Positions 1-9,438 of a stretch of 64,000 nucleotides of DNA are shown here, piece by piece; within the stretch, counting starts at the first letter, position 1; each line of letters starts with the position of its first letter. The stretch is from Anaerolineae bacterium (lineage in GTDB: Bacteria; Chloroflexota; Anaerolineae; Aggregatilineales; Phototrophicaceae). A program made the position numbers and the translations under genes. Below the pieces are notes generated by a model. That model did not search any database. It was not told the DNA's origin and was given only the letters and a program-made list of their open reading frames with translations. The DNA lies in assembly GCA_022843745.1 (NCBI GenBank), contig JALHNB010000002.1:1-64000 (forward strand), written 5' to 3'.

Positions 1-77
1 ATATAGTATCTCTGACCTATAATAATTATCTATTACGTTATAGAAAGAATTTATTTTTTGCGAAAATTTCAAGCTAA

Positions 78-281
78 TTTACGGTTAAATATATATTACA
101 TTCTTATTATAATACGGAATGGGTTAGTACGGAATTACTGAATGAAATCGGGCAATTGATTGACGCTGGTCAGGTGAAAGTTCACGTCAGCTATTCGCTG
201 AGCTTCGGTCAAATCCACGAGGCACTTCAACTCAGCCAGACCCGGCACATGCGCGGCAAAATCTCGCTGGCAATTGATTAG
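78..281 (+). pseudogene. 3' remnant of a zinc-type alcohol dehydrogenase / NADP oxidoreductase gene
   Basis: An open frame without a usable start ends at TAG 279-281. From about position 132 it encodes roughly 49 residues that look like the C-terminal end of medium-chain (quinone/zinc) oxidoreductases: a helix with QLIDAGQVKVHV, then FGQIHEALQLSQT and the family's closing pattern MRGKISLAID (usually ...GKIVL.V). Upstream the frame runs into AT-rich noncoding DNA with a TAA at 75-77, so the catalytic and Rossmann portions are missing. TACGGAAT occurs twice near the breakpoint (113-120, 128-135), which may mark a deletion junction. The family assignment rests on a short stretch. Confidence 0.5.
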
Positions 282-310
282 TGAATTGGTTTATATGTTG
301 ATGTTTAATT

Positions 311-338
311 TTATCCCTCTTCACACGAAGAGGGATAA
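311..338. terminator. Perfect 12-bp hairpin between the remnant and the PDH operon
   Basis: Arms TTATCCCTCTTC and GAAGAGGGATAA are perfectly complementary around an ACAC loop. It lies 11 bases beyond the E2 stop codon (minus strand) and 29 bases beyond the remnant's stop (plus strand). Neither side has a strong T-run (plus side TTATTT), so it may be a bidirectional terminator or an mRNA 3'-end stabiliser. Confidence 0.6.
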
Positions 339-349
339 TTATTTAAAGA

Positions 350-1657
350 TCAGACCAGCAGGCGTAGGGGGTTTTCAATCATGCCCTTGAGCGTTTGCAG
401 GTACGACGCGCCCTCAGCGCCATCGCTGACACGGTGATCGACGCTGATCGTGATTTTCATACGATTGCCGACTCCCAGCGTACCATCGGCTTTGACGACT
501 GGCACTTTGCTGGCGGTGGCAACGGCTAAGATCGCGGCTTCCGGCGGGTTGATGATCGCGATGAAATGCTCGACATCATATGGCCCCAGATTGCTGACCG
601 TGAAAGTTGCACCAGAAATATCGTCCGGCTTGACTTTGCCTTCACGAGCGCGGGCAATACGTTCTTTATTTTCTGTCGCCAGCGTCCCTAACGCGACTTT
701 ATCGGCGTTGTGGGCGACGACGTTAATCAGGCCGCCGTTGGGTAGTGCGACGGCAATGCCAATATTGATGTTCTTGTGTCGGGCAATTTTGTCGCCATAA
801 AAATGCGAATTGAGGTTCGGGAACTGCCGCAGGGTCAGCGCCGCCGCTTTTACGACCATATCATTCACGCTGATTTTGTTCGCGCCTTCCGGCAGGCTGT
901 CGTTTAACTGTTTACGGAGCGCCAGCAGTGCTTCGGTATCAACATCTGTCGTGACATAAAAATGCGGCGTGAACTGCTTGCTTTCGACGGTTGCCGCGAC
1001 GATACGTTTGCGCATCGTGGTCAGCTCAATCGTTTCAACATCTGGGCCTTCCGGGAATTTGCGTGTAGGCGCACCGGGCAAACTGGGCGCGGCAGACTTC
1101 GCAGCAGTGGGAGCAGGAGCAGGTGCTGCTGAAGGTGTAAAGCCTTCAATATCAGCTTTGGTGATCCGGCCTCCTGGCCCTGTACCCTTCACCTGGCTTA
1201 TATCGACGCCTTTTTCTTCGGCAATTCTGCGTGCCAGCGGGGAAGCTTTGACCCCATTGGGTAGGCTAGTATCGCCTTCTTCGGCGGTTTCTGCTTCGGC
1301 CTCTTCTGCGACAGGCGCTTTTCCATTTTCGGACGCGGGCACTTCCTGTTTGACTTCGGCAGGTTTTGCAGCTTCGACAGGTTTAGCGACTGCGGCACTT
1401 TGCTTGGGGGCGTCCACCGCAGGCTTAGGAGCTTCACCCGCTGCGCCAATTGCACCAATGACCGCGCCTTCTTTAATTTCATCGCCAACCTGTGCGGTCA
1501 GTTCGAGAAGGGTTCCACTGCCGGGTGCTTCGATCTCGACAGTTGCCTTGTCGGCTTCAATTTCGGCAATCACCTCGCCGCTGCTTACGGTATCGCCCAC
1601 TTTTTTGAGCCAGTTTAGAAGTGTGCCGTCCATCGTGACGGTGATGGGTTGTGACAT
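350..1657 (-). CDS. pdhC: Pyruvate dehydrogenase E2, dihydrolipoamide acetyltransferase
   Basis: 435 aa, core acyltransferase of the 2-oxoacid dehydrogenase complex; it moves the acetyl group from lipoyl-lysine to CoA. One N-terminal lipoyl domain (about 1-75) with the lipoylation site EADKA at Lys37, an Ala/Pro/Glu-rich linker, a peripheral subunit-binding domain (about 133-172, ASPLARRIAEEKGVD), a second linker, and the catalytic domain (about 205-435) ending with active-site DHRVSDG. The ATG follows the E1beta TAA directly (TAAATG) with GGAGA inside the E1beta end, implying translational coupling. The lipoyl domain begins abruptly (ITVTMDGTLLNWLKK), slightly shorter than usual. A branched-chain 2-oxoacid complex cannot be excluded. 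No E3 gene is adjacent. Confidence 0.93.
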   Translation of the reverse strand: MSQPITVTMDGTLLNWLKKVGDTVSSGEVIAEIEADKATVEIEAPGSGTLLELTAQVGDEIKEGAVIGAIGAAGEAPKPAVDAPKQSAAVAKPVEAAKPAEVKQEVPASENGKAPVAEEAEAETAEEGDTSLPNGVKASPLARRIAEEKGVDISQVKGTGPGGRITKADIEGFTPSAAPAPAPTAAKSAAPSLPGAPTRKFPEGPDVETIELTTMRKRIVAATVESKQFTPHFYVTTDVDTEALLALRKQLNDSLPEGANKISVNDMVVKAAALTLRQFPNLNSHFYGDKIARHKNINIGIAVALPNGGLINVVAHNADKVALGTLATENKERIARAREGKVKPDDISGATFTVSNLGPYDVEHFIAIINPPEAAILAVATASKVPVVKADGTLGVGNRMKITISVDHRVSDGAEGASYLQTLKGMIENPLRLLV

Positions 1658-2638
1658 TTAGAGTATCTCCTTAACCGCATTAATGACCTTTTGAGTATCT
1701 GGAAAGACCATCAATTCAATGTCTCTGGCATACGGTACGGGTACATCCATCGAGCTTACTCTTTTGATGGGAGCGTCCATATAGTCAAAACAATTTTCCT
1801 GAATTTGCGCGGCAATCTCGCTGCCAACGCTGAAATGCGGCAGGCTTTCCTCGACCACAACGCAGCGGTTGGTCTTTTTGAAGCTCTTGAAGACGGCTTC
1901 CATATCCAACGGGCGCAGCCAGCGCAGATCAATCACCTCGCACTCAACGCCGTCTTTCGCCAGTTCGTCAGCAGCGTGTAGTGACCATTCAACGCCGCGC
2001 GCATAGCTCACAATGGTGACGTGTTTACCTTCGCGTTTTATATCGCTCTTGCCGATAGGCAGGACAAAATCTTCGTCCATTGGAACTGGTCCTGGCTTGG
2101 GATAGAGGGCGATGCTTTCGCTGAACAGTACCGGGTTATCGTCGCGGATGGATGCTTTGAGCATCCCCTTTGCGTCGGCAGGTGTTGAAGGGCAAGCAAC
2201 ATACAGACCGGGAAAATGTGCAAAAATCGGTTCTGGCGTATGAGAGTGCGTCGCCGTCGCCTGGTTGCCCCAACCACTGGCACAGCGTATGACCAGCGGC
2301 ACTTTGAACTGACCATTAAACATATAGTGAATTTTGGCAGCGTGGTTGACAATCGCGTCCAATGCCAGAAAGGCGAAATTGATGGTCATGATTTCCGCTA
2401 CCGGGCGCAGACCAGCCATCGCTGCGCCGACAGCCGCGCCAGCGATCACCATTTCGCTGATCGGGGTATCGCGCACACGCTTCGCACCGAATTCCTCTAA
2501 AAGCCCACTGGTAACGCGGTGTGTTCCTTGCCACAGGCCAACTTCCTGGCCCATGACAAAAACATTCTCGTCTCGCAGCATTTCCTCACGTAGAGCGCTG
2601 CGCAACGCCTCGCGCATCGGTAAATTTCGTTCAGCCAT
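1658..2638 (-). CDS. pdhB: Pyruvate dehydrogenase E1 component, beta subunit
   Basis: 326 aa, full length for the transketolase-like beta subunit that forms the thiamine-diphosphate E1 heterotetramer with the alpha subunit. Typical features are the N-terminal ALRSALREEMLRDENVFVMG, the GAAVGAAMAGLRPVAEIM segment, and the C-terminal domain with EVIDLRWLRPLD and VEESLPHFSVGSEIA. Its ATG overlaps the end of the E1alpha gene by 8 bases and its TAA abuts the E2 ATG, so the three subunits are made from one coupled message. The pyruvate assignment, rather than another 2-oxoacid, is inferred from overall resemblance. Confidence 0.93.
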   Translation of the reverse strand: MAERNLPMREALRSALREEMLRDENVFVMGQEVGLWQGTHRVTSGLLEEFGAKRVRDTPISEMVIAGAAVGAAMAGLRPVAEIMTINFAFLALDAIVNHAAKIHYMFNGQFKVPLVIRCASGWGNQATATHSHTPEPIFAHFPGLYVACPSTPADAKGMLKASIRDDNPVLFSESIALYPKPGPVPMDEDFVLPIGKSDIKREGKHVTIVSYARGVEWSLHAADELAKDGVECEVIDLRWLRPLDMEAVFKSFKKTNRCVVVEESLPHFSVGSEIAAQIQENCFDYMDAPIKRVSSMDVPVPYARDIELMVFPDTQKVINAVKEIL

Positions 2639-3617
2639 TGTCTGCTCCTACGTAAATGTTGCTGATTAAGTCTTCATAGGTGGGGTCAGCGCTGTTGAGG
2701 GCAAATTCGACGGATTCAGCCACATCTTTTCGCGCCTGTTCTTCGATCTTCTCAAGCTTGGAGGCAGCGCCTTTGTATTTGCTGAGGATGGTCTCGCGCA
2801 ATATATTGATCGGGTCTTTGTTTTCTGTCCACTCTTTTAATTCATCCGCGAGGCGTTTGTCATATGATCGGTCTGAAACGCCATGTCCTTTATAACGGTA
2901 GGTGAGGGACTCCAGCAGCACAGGCCCAGTTTTACGCGCGTATTCAACGGCTTCGCTGACTTTTTCGTAAACCTCAACCACATTTTGCCCATCGATTCGT
3001 CCCATGTCTTTCATGCCATAGGCGATGGCGCGTTTGTGGAGTTCCGGTTGACCGCTGGCATCCTCGACGCGGGTGCCCATGCCGACGAAGTTATTCTCAA
3101 TTACCCAGACAACGGGCAAATCCCAAACCTGGCTCAGGTTGAGCGCTTCGTGAAAATAGCCATTGTTCGTCGCGCCGTCACCGATAAAGCTTAACACGAC
3201 GCTATCCTTGCCGTGATAACGCGGCTCCATGGCGATGCCGACGGCCAGCGGCAAATGTCCGGCGACGATAGCGTAGCCGCCCCAGAAATTGTGCTCCCGG
3301 CTAGCAAGGTGCATGGATCCGCCCTTGCCACCACTGACACCTGTACGTTTACCCATCATTTCAGCCATAATCGGCTTCGGGTCAACACCGCGAGCTATGG
3401 CAATACCATGATCGCGATAGGCTGTGATTACATGGTCATCAGGTCGCAGTGCGGCGACTGCGCCGACTCCTGTCGCTTCATGTCCACTGTAGAGATGGAG
3501 ATAAACGCCCGTGATTTTTTTCTCTTGATAGAGCACGTCGCACTCGGTTTCAAAATCACGGATGAGTACGATCTGTCGATACCATTCCAACAGCATTTCT
3601 TGAGTGAGTTTTGGCAT
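2631..3617 (-). CDS. pdhA: Pyruvate dehydrogenase E1 component, alpha subunit
   Basis: 328 aa from the ATG at 3617, chosen because TGGAGG sits a few bases upstream; the open frame extends 22 codons further but that part (MAACIRRLCC...) lacks similarity and a ribosome site. It decarboxylates pyruvate using thiamine diphosphate and acetylates the E2 lipoyl group. The TPP-binding motif runs from GDG (146-148) to NN (175-176); HLYSGHEATGVG and GGKGGSMHLA match the substrate channel and phosphorylation-loop regions of the family. First gene of the pdhABC operon, divergent from the Calx-beta protein. Confidence 0.93.
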   Translation of the reverse strand: MPKLTQEMLLEWYRQIVLIRDFETECDVLYQEKKITGVYLHLYSGHEATGVGAVAALRPDDHVITAYRDHGIAIARGVDPKPIMAEMMGKRTGVSGGKGGSMHLASREHNFWGGYAIVAGHLPLAVGIAMEPRYHGKDSVVLSFIGDGATNNGYFHEALNLSQVWDLPVVWVIENNFVGMGTRVEDASGQPELHKRAIAYGMKDMGRIDGQNVVEVYEKVSEAVEYARKTGPVLLESLTYRYKGHGVSDRSYDKRLADELKEWTENKDPINILRETILSKYKGAASKLEKIEEQARKDVAESVEFALNSADPTYEDLISNIYVGADNG

Positions 3618-4076
3618 ACAAAGACCTCCACAGGGGACTGCCCCGTCTACGTCACAACAAAGTCGCCTGATGCAGGCAGCCATTGTAAAGCAGACGGTTG
3701 TTTAAAGATAATGGACACTTGGAGTATCCCACGATCTCAATAACTAAAAATATATGAGACCGTTATAATGTTAAAAGTGGTTTAGCACACATCTAGTTTA
3801 CCGCAAAGGTATACAGAGGGTCAAACTTGAAAATTAATCATCCTGTAAATTGGAATTCAGGAAGTTTTACGCCTGTGATTTGAAGAATTAGAATTAAGTA
3901 TGGAAAAACAAATAACAAATAAAGGAAAAGTTAATTTTATGTCTTTGAAAGGTTGTTGAGATAACTTTCACTTAAAGATAACAACTTCATTAGGATCGTA
4001 ATATTTTGTAATAATTGATTCGGCATGTTATCTATCGTAATTGCTGGTAATTTCTGAAAGACAAGGGGAGTTCTTT
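3618..4076. other. Divergent intergenic region between pdhA and the Calx-beta gene
   Basis: About 460 bases, clearly AT-richer than the flanking genes, with no convincing coding frame on either strand. It must hold both divergent promoters. A TATAAT on the plus strand near 3764 and a minus-strand TACAAT near 3690 are possible -10 elements, but neither has a good -35. The 5' part overlaps an upstream in-frame extension of pdhA judged non-coding. No clear hairpin or riboswitch was recognised. Confidence 0.5.
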
Positions 4077-7000
4077 ATGTCCGCGCGAATCCGATTTCCA
4101 AACGGAAAATCTTGGATATTCTCTCAACGCATTCAGACAATACTCTTATTGGTGTCGATTTTTGCACTCGTTATTTTGCCGAGCATTGCTTTGGCCGCTG
4201 TAAACACGAATTTTGATGCTTATGCTGATGGCACATTTGCTGAAAATCTGGCGATTTCGGGTGTTACATTTTCATCTGGAACACTCAACCAGTGGAATGT
4301 TCAACCCATTGCTGGGCTGGAAGCCTCCGCTACGGGCAAGCTTCTCCGTACCGATCCTGCCCCGACAACGGTCAGTGACCTGACAGTCGATTTTGCTGTC
4401 GATCAGGACAGTGCCTCTTTCGACTGGATTTCGGTAATTGATAGTGGTCTTGAGGTACGCTTCTATCTGGATAGTAACCCCACACCGGTTTCAACGCAGA
4501 ATTTTACCGGCACCTTAAGCGCTGCTTTCTTTACGGCTTTTGGTGTTAATGTTTATGAAGCTTCAGAGAGTGTCAGTGGTTTTTCATTTGACCGGATGGT
4601 ATTTGATTTTGGCGCTGCATCAATACGCGGCGCTATTGATAATTTTATTACCACAGATGCTCCTGCCCCGCCGACGATCAGCATTGGCGATGTGACGGTG
4701 ACGGAAGGCAACGCGGGAACAGTCAACGCGACCTTCACGGTGACGTTATCTGCTGCGAGTCTTTCGACAGTCACAGTGGATTGGGCATCCGCCGACGACA
4801 CAGCGACTACTGGCGACAATGACTATACCGCCGCCAATAATACGGTGACATTTGCAGCAGGCGATGTGAGCGAAGATGTGACCATCGTTGTCAACGGCGA
4901 TACGACATTTGAAGCGACTGAAACATTCTTCGTGAACCTGACCAATCCAACCAATGCGACGATTTTGGACGCGCAGGGCGTAGGGACGATTACGAACGAT
5001 GACACCGCGCCGACGATCAGCATTGGCGATGTGACAGTAACGGAAGGCAATGCCGGGACGGTGAACGCCACCTTCACAGTGAGCCTGAGTAATGCCAGTT
5101 ATCAAATTGTGACAGTGGATTGGACATCAGCGAATAATACAGCCACTACCGCTGACAACGACTATACCGCCGCCAATAACACGGTGACATTTGTGGCAGG
5201 CGATGTGAGCGAAACTGTGTCCATTGTGGTGAACGGTGACACGACGTTTGAGGCGAATGAAACATTCTTCGTCAACCTGAGCAACGCGACCAACGCGACG
5301 ATAGCTGATAGTCAAGGTGTTGGAACGATCACAAATGATGACACCGCGCCGACGGTCAGCATCGACGATGTGACGGTGACAGAAGGTAATTCCGGGACGG
5401 TGAACGCAACATTTACAGTCACATTATCTGCGGCAAGCGGCTTAACGACTAGTGTCGATTGGACATCAGCAGATGGTACGGCAACCACCGCAAACAATGA
5501 CTACACCGCCGCCAGCAATACAACGACGTTTGCGGCAGGCGACACCAGTGAAACCGTGACAGTGGTAGTCAACGGTGACACGACGTTTGAGGCGAATGAA
5601 ACATTCGTCGTCAACCTGACCAACCCAACCAACGCGACGATTTTGGATGCGCAAGGCGTGGGGACGATCACGAATGACGATACCGCGCCGACGATCAGTA
5701 TCGGTGATGTGACGGTGACAGAAGGCAACGCCGGAACGGTCAACGCGACCTTTACCGTGAGTCTGAGCAATGCCAGTTCGCAGGCTGTAACGGTAGATTG
5801 GGTATCGGCTGACAACACGGCCACCACTGCCGACAATGACTATACTTCCGACGATAACTTCGTGACATTCGTGGCGGGTGATGTAAGTGAAACCGTGACC
5901 ATCGTGGTCAACGGCGATACGACATTTGAGCCGGATGAAACATTCTTCGTCGATTTGAGCAATCCAACCAACGCGACGATTTTAGACGCACAGGGTTTGG
6001 GGACGATCACGAATGATGATACCGCGCCGACGATCAGTATCGGTGATGTGACGGTGACAGAAGGCAATGCCGGGACGGTGAACGCGACGTTTACCGTGAG
6101 CCTGAGCAATCCCAGTTCGCAGACTGTAGAGGTAGATTGGGTATCGGCTGACAACACGGCAACCACTGCTGATAATGACTACGCCGCCAACACCGGAACC
6201 GTAACATTTTTAGCAGGTGACACCAGCGAAACCGTGACCATCGTGGTCAATGGCGACACGACATTTGAGTCAGACGAATCGTTCTTCGTGAACCTGAGCA
6301 ATGCGACCAACGCAACGATTTTGGATGCTCAAGGCGTGGGGACAGTCACGAACGACGACACCGCGCCGACAATCAGCATCGGCGATGCGACCGTGACAGA
6401 AGGCAATGCAGGAACCGTCAATGCGACATTCACGGTTAGCTTGTCTGAGGCAAGTGGCTCGATAGTGACCGTCGATTGGGCAACCAACGATGATACAGCG
6501 ACCACCGCTGATAATGACTACGCCGCCAACACCGGAACCGTAACATTTTTAGCAGGTGACACCAGCGAAACCGTGACCATCGTGGTCAATGGCGATAGCA
6601 TTGCTGAACCGACTGAAACGTTCTTAGTCGATTTGACGAATGCTGCCAATGCGACGATTTTGGACGCACAAGGCATCGGAACGATCACGAACGACGACAC
6701 CGCGCCGACGATCAGCATTGACGATGTGACGGTGACGGAAGGCAATGCAGGAACAGTCAACGCGACCTTTACCTTGACGCTATCGGCGGTAAGTGGCTCA
6801 ACAGTGACCGTCGATTGGGCATCAGCCGATAACGCGGCGACTACCGCTGATAATGATTACACCGTCGCCAGTGGTACAGTGACTTTCACATCGCCTGATG
6901 TCAGCGAAACCGTGACGGTAGTTGTGAATGGCGATGTCAATGTCGAGCTGGACGAAACATTCTTTGTGAACCTGAGCAATGCGACCAACGCGACGATTTT

Positions 7001-7853
7001 GGACGCGCAAGGTATTGGCACAATCACCAACGATGACGCGGCAGGCGGAAATCTGGTCGCTACCGCTGCCTGCAATGGCGATAACCTGGATGTGACGATT
7101 ACAGCAGGTGATGGGCCATTTGACATCACGGGAACGGGGGCGGCGATGCCTGCTAACGGTGTCCCTGCGGGTGTCACGACATTTACAGGGCCGGGTAGCT
7201 GGCTAGGTGTCACGGTGACAGAAACCACTGGCGATACCGAAACGCTTCTCCTGGGTGATTTTAACTGCAACTCTACGGCGGATACTGATGGCGATGGAAT
7301 TGCTGACGTTATCGATAACTGCCCAACTGTGGCGAACCCCGGTCAGCGCGACGACGATGGTGATAATATCGGCAATGCTTGTGAAAAGCGTCAGGCCGCG
7401 CCCGTCGAACTGCCAGCACCGCCGCCAGCACCCCTGTGCTTCGATATGAGTTTTGAGGGCAGTGGTGCGGTACGTGCCTACATCCCGATGGATCGGTTTG
7501 ATGTCAACTGCCGTATGATCGTCGAAAATGGTCAATACTTTAGCTGGCTAGGCGGCCCACTGACGACCTCTGGCAATATCGGTGTGCAATCGGTGCTGGA
7601 TAGCCAGGTTCTTCAGGCTGTCGATGTATTCAGCCCCAGCGGTAAGACCCAGTTTGAAGGTGATGTGGTGGTCTGCCTGCGTGGTACAGGTGCGCTCATC
7701 GTCCTGGATGCCAGCAATTCGCCGCGCGTGCCTCGATCCACGATTGCGTGGCAAACACCTGCATTCCCCGGCTTTACCTGCGGCACACTCTATGCACCCG
7801 GCACACTGGTGCTGATAACAAGCACAGAGAAGCCGGTGCAAGCGGAAAGTTAA
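4077..7853 (+). CDS. Secreted multi-Calx-beta repeat protein with TSP3-like calcium segment
   Basis: 1258 aa from the ATG at 4077, preceded by AGGGGAG; an upstream ATG at 4041 lacks a ribosome site. A signal peptide (hydrophobic TILLLVSIFALVILPSIALA) is followed by a beta-rich domain (about 45-195), then seven consecutive Calx-beta domains of exactly 113 aa, each with the pattern TISIGDVTVTEGNAGTV...DYTAA...GDTTFE..ETFFVNLSNATNATI. A TSP3-like segment rich in DxDxDG (TDGDGIADVIDNCP, DDDGDNIGNAC) and an unassigned C-terminal domain of about 130 aa with several Cys follow. Calx-beta and TSP3 modules bind calcium in known proteins, so a calcium-stabilised surface or adhesin role is inferred. A terminator hairpin follows at once. 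Confidence 0.85.
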   Translation: MSARIRFPNGKSWIFSQRIQTILLLVSIFALVILPSIALAAVNTNFDAYADGTFAENLAISGVTFSSGTLNQWNVQPIAGLEASATGKLLRTDPAPTTVSDLTVDFAVDQDSASFDWISVIDSGLEVRFYLDSNPTPVSTQNFTGTLSAAFFTAFGVNVYEASESVSGFSFDRMVFDFGAASIRGAIDNFITTDAPAPPTISIGDVTVTEGNAGTVNATFTVTLSAASLSTVTVDWASADDTATTGDNDYTAANNTVTFAAGDVSEDVTIVVNGDTTFEATETFFVNLTNPTNATILDAQGVGTITNDDTAPTISIGDVTVTEGNAGTVNATFTVSLSNASYQIVTVDWTSANNTATTADNDYTAANNTVTFVAGDVSETVSIVVNGDTTFEANETFFVNLSNATNATIADSQGVGTITNDDTAPTVSIDDVTVTEGNSGTVNATFTVTLSAASGLTTSVDWTSADGTATTANNDYTAASNTTTFAAGDTSETVTVVVNGDTTFEANETFVVNLTNPTNATILDAQGVGTITNDDTAPTISIGDVTVTEGNAGTVNATFTVSLSNASSQAVTVDWVSADNTATTADNDYTSDDNFVTFVAGDVSETVTIVVNGDTTFEPDETFFVDLSNPTNATILDAQGLGTITNDDTAPTISIGDVTVTEGNAGTVNATFTVSLSNPSSQTVEVDWVSADNTATTADNDYAANTGTVTFLAGDTSETVTIVVNGDTTFESDESFFVNLSNATNATILDAQGVGTVTNDDTAPTISIGDATVTEGNAGTVNATFTVSLSEASGSIVTVDWATNDDTATTADNDYAANTGTVTFLAGDTSETVTIVVNGDSIAEPTETFLVDLTNAANATILDAQGIGTITNDDTAPTISIDDVTVTEGNAGTVNATFTLTLSAVSGSTVTVDWASADNAATTADNDYTVASGTVTFTSPDVSETVTVVVNGDVNVELDETFFVNLSNATNATILDAQGIGTITNDDAAGGNLVATAACNGDNLDVTITAGDGPFDITGTGAAMPANGVPAGVTTFTGPGSWLGVTVTETTGDTETLLLGDFNCNSTADTDGDGIADVIDNCPTVANPGQRDDDGDNIGNACEKRQAAPVELPAPPPAPLCFDMSFEGSGAVRAYIPMDRFDVNCRMIVENGQYFSWLGGPLTTSGNIGVQSVLDSQVLQAVDVFSPSGKTQFEGDVVVCLRGTGALIVLDASNSPRVPRSTIAWQTPAFPGFTCGTLYAPGTLVLITSTEKPVQAES
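4672..7044 (+). repeat. Seven tandem 339-bp Calx-beta coding repeats
   Basis: The sequence CGACgatCAG, encoding the start of each domain, recurs at 4672, 5011, 5350, 5689, 6028, 6367 and 6706, an exact 339-bp period with no insertion or deletion. Units 5 and 6 share an 89-base identical block (6168-6256 and 6507-6595) including all third codon positions, a sign of recent gene conversion or duplication. Confidence 0.95.
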
Positions 7854-7873
7854 TTTTTAAACATGCTTTTGAG

Positions 7874-7903
7874 ATAGGCGGGCAAGATGTCCGCCTATTT
7901 TAT
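7874..7903 (+). terminator. Intrinsic terminator of the Calx-beta gene
   Basis: ATAGGCGG (7874-7881) and CCGCCTAT (7891-7898) form an 8-bp stem with a 9-nt loop followed by TTTTATTT. The 3' arm overlaps the last codons of the convergent FAD oxidoreductase gene. Confidence 0.8.
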
Positions 7904-9331
7904 TTGTGCGATTTCCAGCGTTTCGCGTTTGTGCCAGAAAAGCGGTGGGGCAGATATTTCGGCGGAGCGCGATTCAGAATGTTTCATGAGCGCCCGCACA
8001 AGAATATGGGGCTTGAATAAATTCAGTGGTGATTTGACGAGGTTGGTCACTTCGAAAAAGGTTTGAAAAATATCGGGGCTTTGGACAGCCGCCGCCATCA
8101 CTTTATGGGTATACCACTGCACAAAACGGGTTGCGTGGTTGGGTGGCGCGCCTTCGACCTCCGGCCAGCGATAATCCTCAGCGGTTGCCATCAACCAGGG
8201 AACGCTGTTGGATTTGGCTAATCGTTTCTGAAAGCGCCGTGCCAGTCCGGTCAAATCGCCTTTTGGGTGATGTTTACGTTGGTCATCCAGGCATTCATGC
8301 AGCACCAGCGCTGCTAATCCCGCTGAGGTCATGCCTTGTCCATAGACGGGATTATAGGCGCATACTGCGTCACCTGTGACGACCAAACCATCAGGCCAAT
8401 TAGAAAGCCGTTCAAAATGTCGCAGGCGATTTTCGGTGCGGCGGTAGCGATGAATCGGTGTCAACGGTTCGGCATCTTTGATGGCCTCATAGAAAACTGG
8501 GCTGCGCAGGCTGTGGGCAAATTCGAAAAATTCAGCTTCGTTTGTCGGTGGATAATCGCGCTGGCGACCAGAGAGCGTGACCACCCAGCTGTTATCTTCA
8601 ATGGGGTAAATCAGGCCGCCGCGCGTCGAGATACCCGGATTTGACATGACAAACAACGCTTTCCAGTCAGGGCGATTGCGTGGCTGTCGGTAGGTGCGTG
8701 AGGCATAACCCAAAAATGAGTTAACGACGGTTTCCTTCACAGCAGGATAGCCTAATTCTTGCAGCCAATCCGCCATGTGCGATTCGCGTCCAGTTGCATC
8801 CACCACCAGATCGGCGTTAATGATTTCTTCGACGTGTTCGTGGCGAATGTTGACTCCGGTCACATGTGTTTTGGTTCCATGCAGCCCAATCACCTGACAG
8901 CTTGAGAGAATGGATAGCTGACCATTGCCATATTCCATCACGCGCTGTCGAATCTGCCATTCGAGCAGTTGACGGCTGCATGTGCGTGTTACCAGTTTTG
9001 AATGGAAACGAGGTGTCCAACCAGATTGGAACAAAATCGGGCAGTCGGCAGTCCATTCAACGGTGGGTGCGCCAGCCGAGGTAAGTTCCGCGATCATGCC
9101 GGGAAATAGATTCTCAAGAATACGCTGGCCGCGCACGAATAAAATATGCGCATGGTGCGCTTGCGGGATGCCATTGCGGTTTTCCGGCTTTTCCGGCAGA
9201 TCATCGCGATCAATAATCGTGACGCGACTGAAATGATCGACCAGGACACGCGCCGCCAGCAGCCCAGCGATCCCCGCGCCCAGGACAAGCGCATGGCTAT
9301 CATCATTGGCGACCAGATGATATTTCACCAA
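7895..9331 (-). CDS. FAD-dependent oxidoreductase / epoxidase-like monooxygenase
   Basis: 478 aa. The N-terminal Rossmann motif GAGIAGLLAARVL (from residue 18) binds the FAD ADP moiety, followed by the acidic strand end TIIDRDDLP and the segment GIPQAHHAHILFVRG, which resembles LasC/Lsd18-type flavin epoxidases and polyprenyl-methoxyphenol hydroxylase-like enzymes. A second flavin motif, GDAVCAYNPVYGQGM, lies around residue 320. The start codon is TTG at 9331 or GTG at 9328; no ATG fits ahead of the Rossmann fold, and GGGAG lies about 10 bases upstream. The substrate cannot be told; the neighbours do not form a pathway. Confidence 0.75.
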   Translation of the reverse strand: MVKYHLVANDDSHALVLGAGIAGLLAARVLVDHFSRVTIIDRDDLPEKPENRNGIPQAHHAHILFVRGQRILENLFPGMIAELTSAGAPTVEWTADCPILFQSGWTPRFHSKLVTRTCSRQLLEWQIRQRVMEYGNGQLSILSSCQVIGLHGTKTHVTGVNIRHEHVEEIINADLVVDATGRESHMADWLQELGYPAVKETVVNSFLGYASRTYRQPRNRPDWKALFVMSNPGISTRGGLIYPIEDNSWVVTLSGRQRDYPPTNEAEFFEFAHSLRSPVFYEAIKDAEPLTPIHRYRRTENRLRHFERLSNWPDGLVVTGDAVCAYNPVYGQGMTSAGLAALVLHECLDDQRKHHPKGDLTGLARRFQKRLAKSNSVPWLMATAEDYRWPEVEGAPPNHATRFVQWYTHKVMAAAVQSPDIFQTFFEVTNLVKSPLNLFKPHILVRALMKHSESRSAEISAPPLFWHKRETLEIAQIK

Positions 9332-9438
9332 TCGTCATGATCTCCCGGCATCACGGATGCCCAAAAATTTACACTTTACAGTTTAGCATGAACTTTTGTT
9401 AAGGAGTTGATCTGGAATTGATGATTTGTCAATTGTTA

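Noticed and set aside
969-1661. 230-codon plus-strand frame over the E2 linker region
   Set aside because: Ala/Ser/Pro-rich complement of the low-complexity E2 linker; no start signals.
4672-7044. Regular repeats considered as a CRISPR array or satellite
   Set aside because: The unit is 339 bp, fully coding and in frame, with no unique spacers.
4553-7270. Many minus-strand frames of 60-140 codons across the Calx-beta array
   Set aside because: They repeat with the 339-bp unit, are Val/Ser/Thr-rich complements of the plus-strand repeats and have no ribosome sites.
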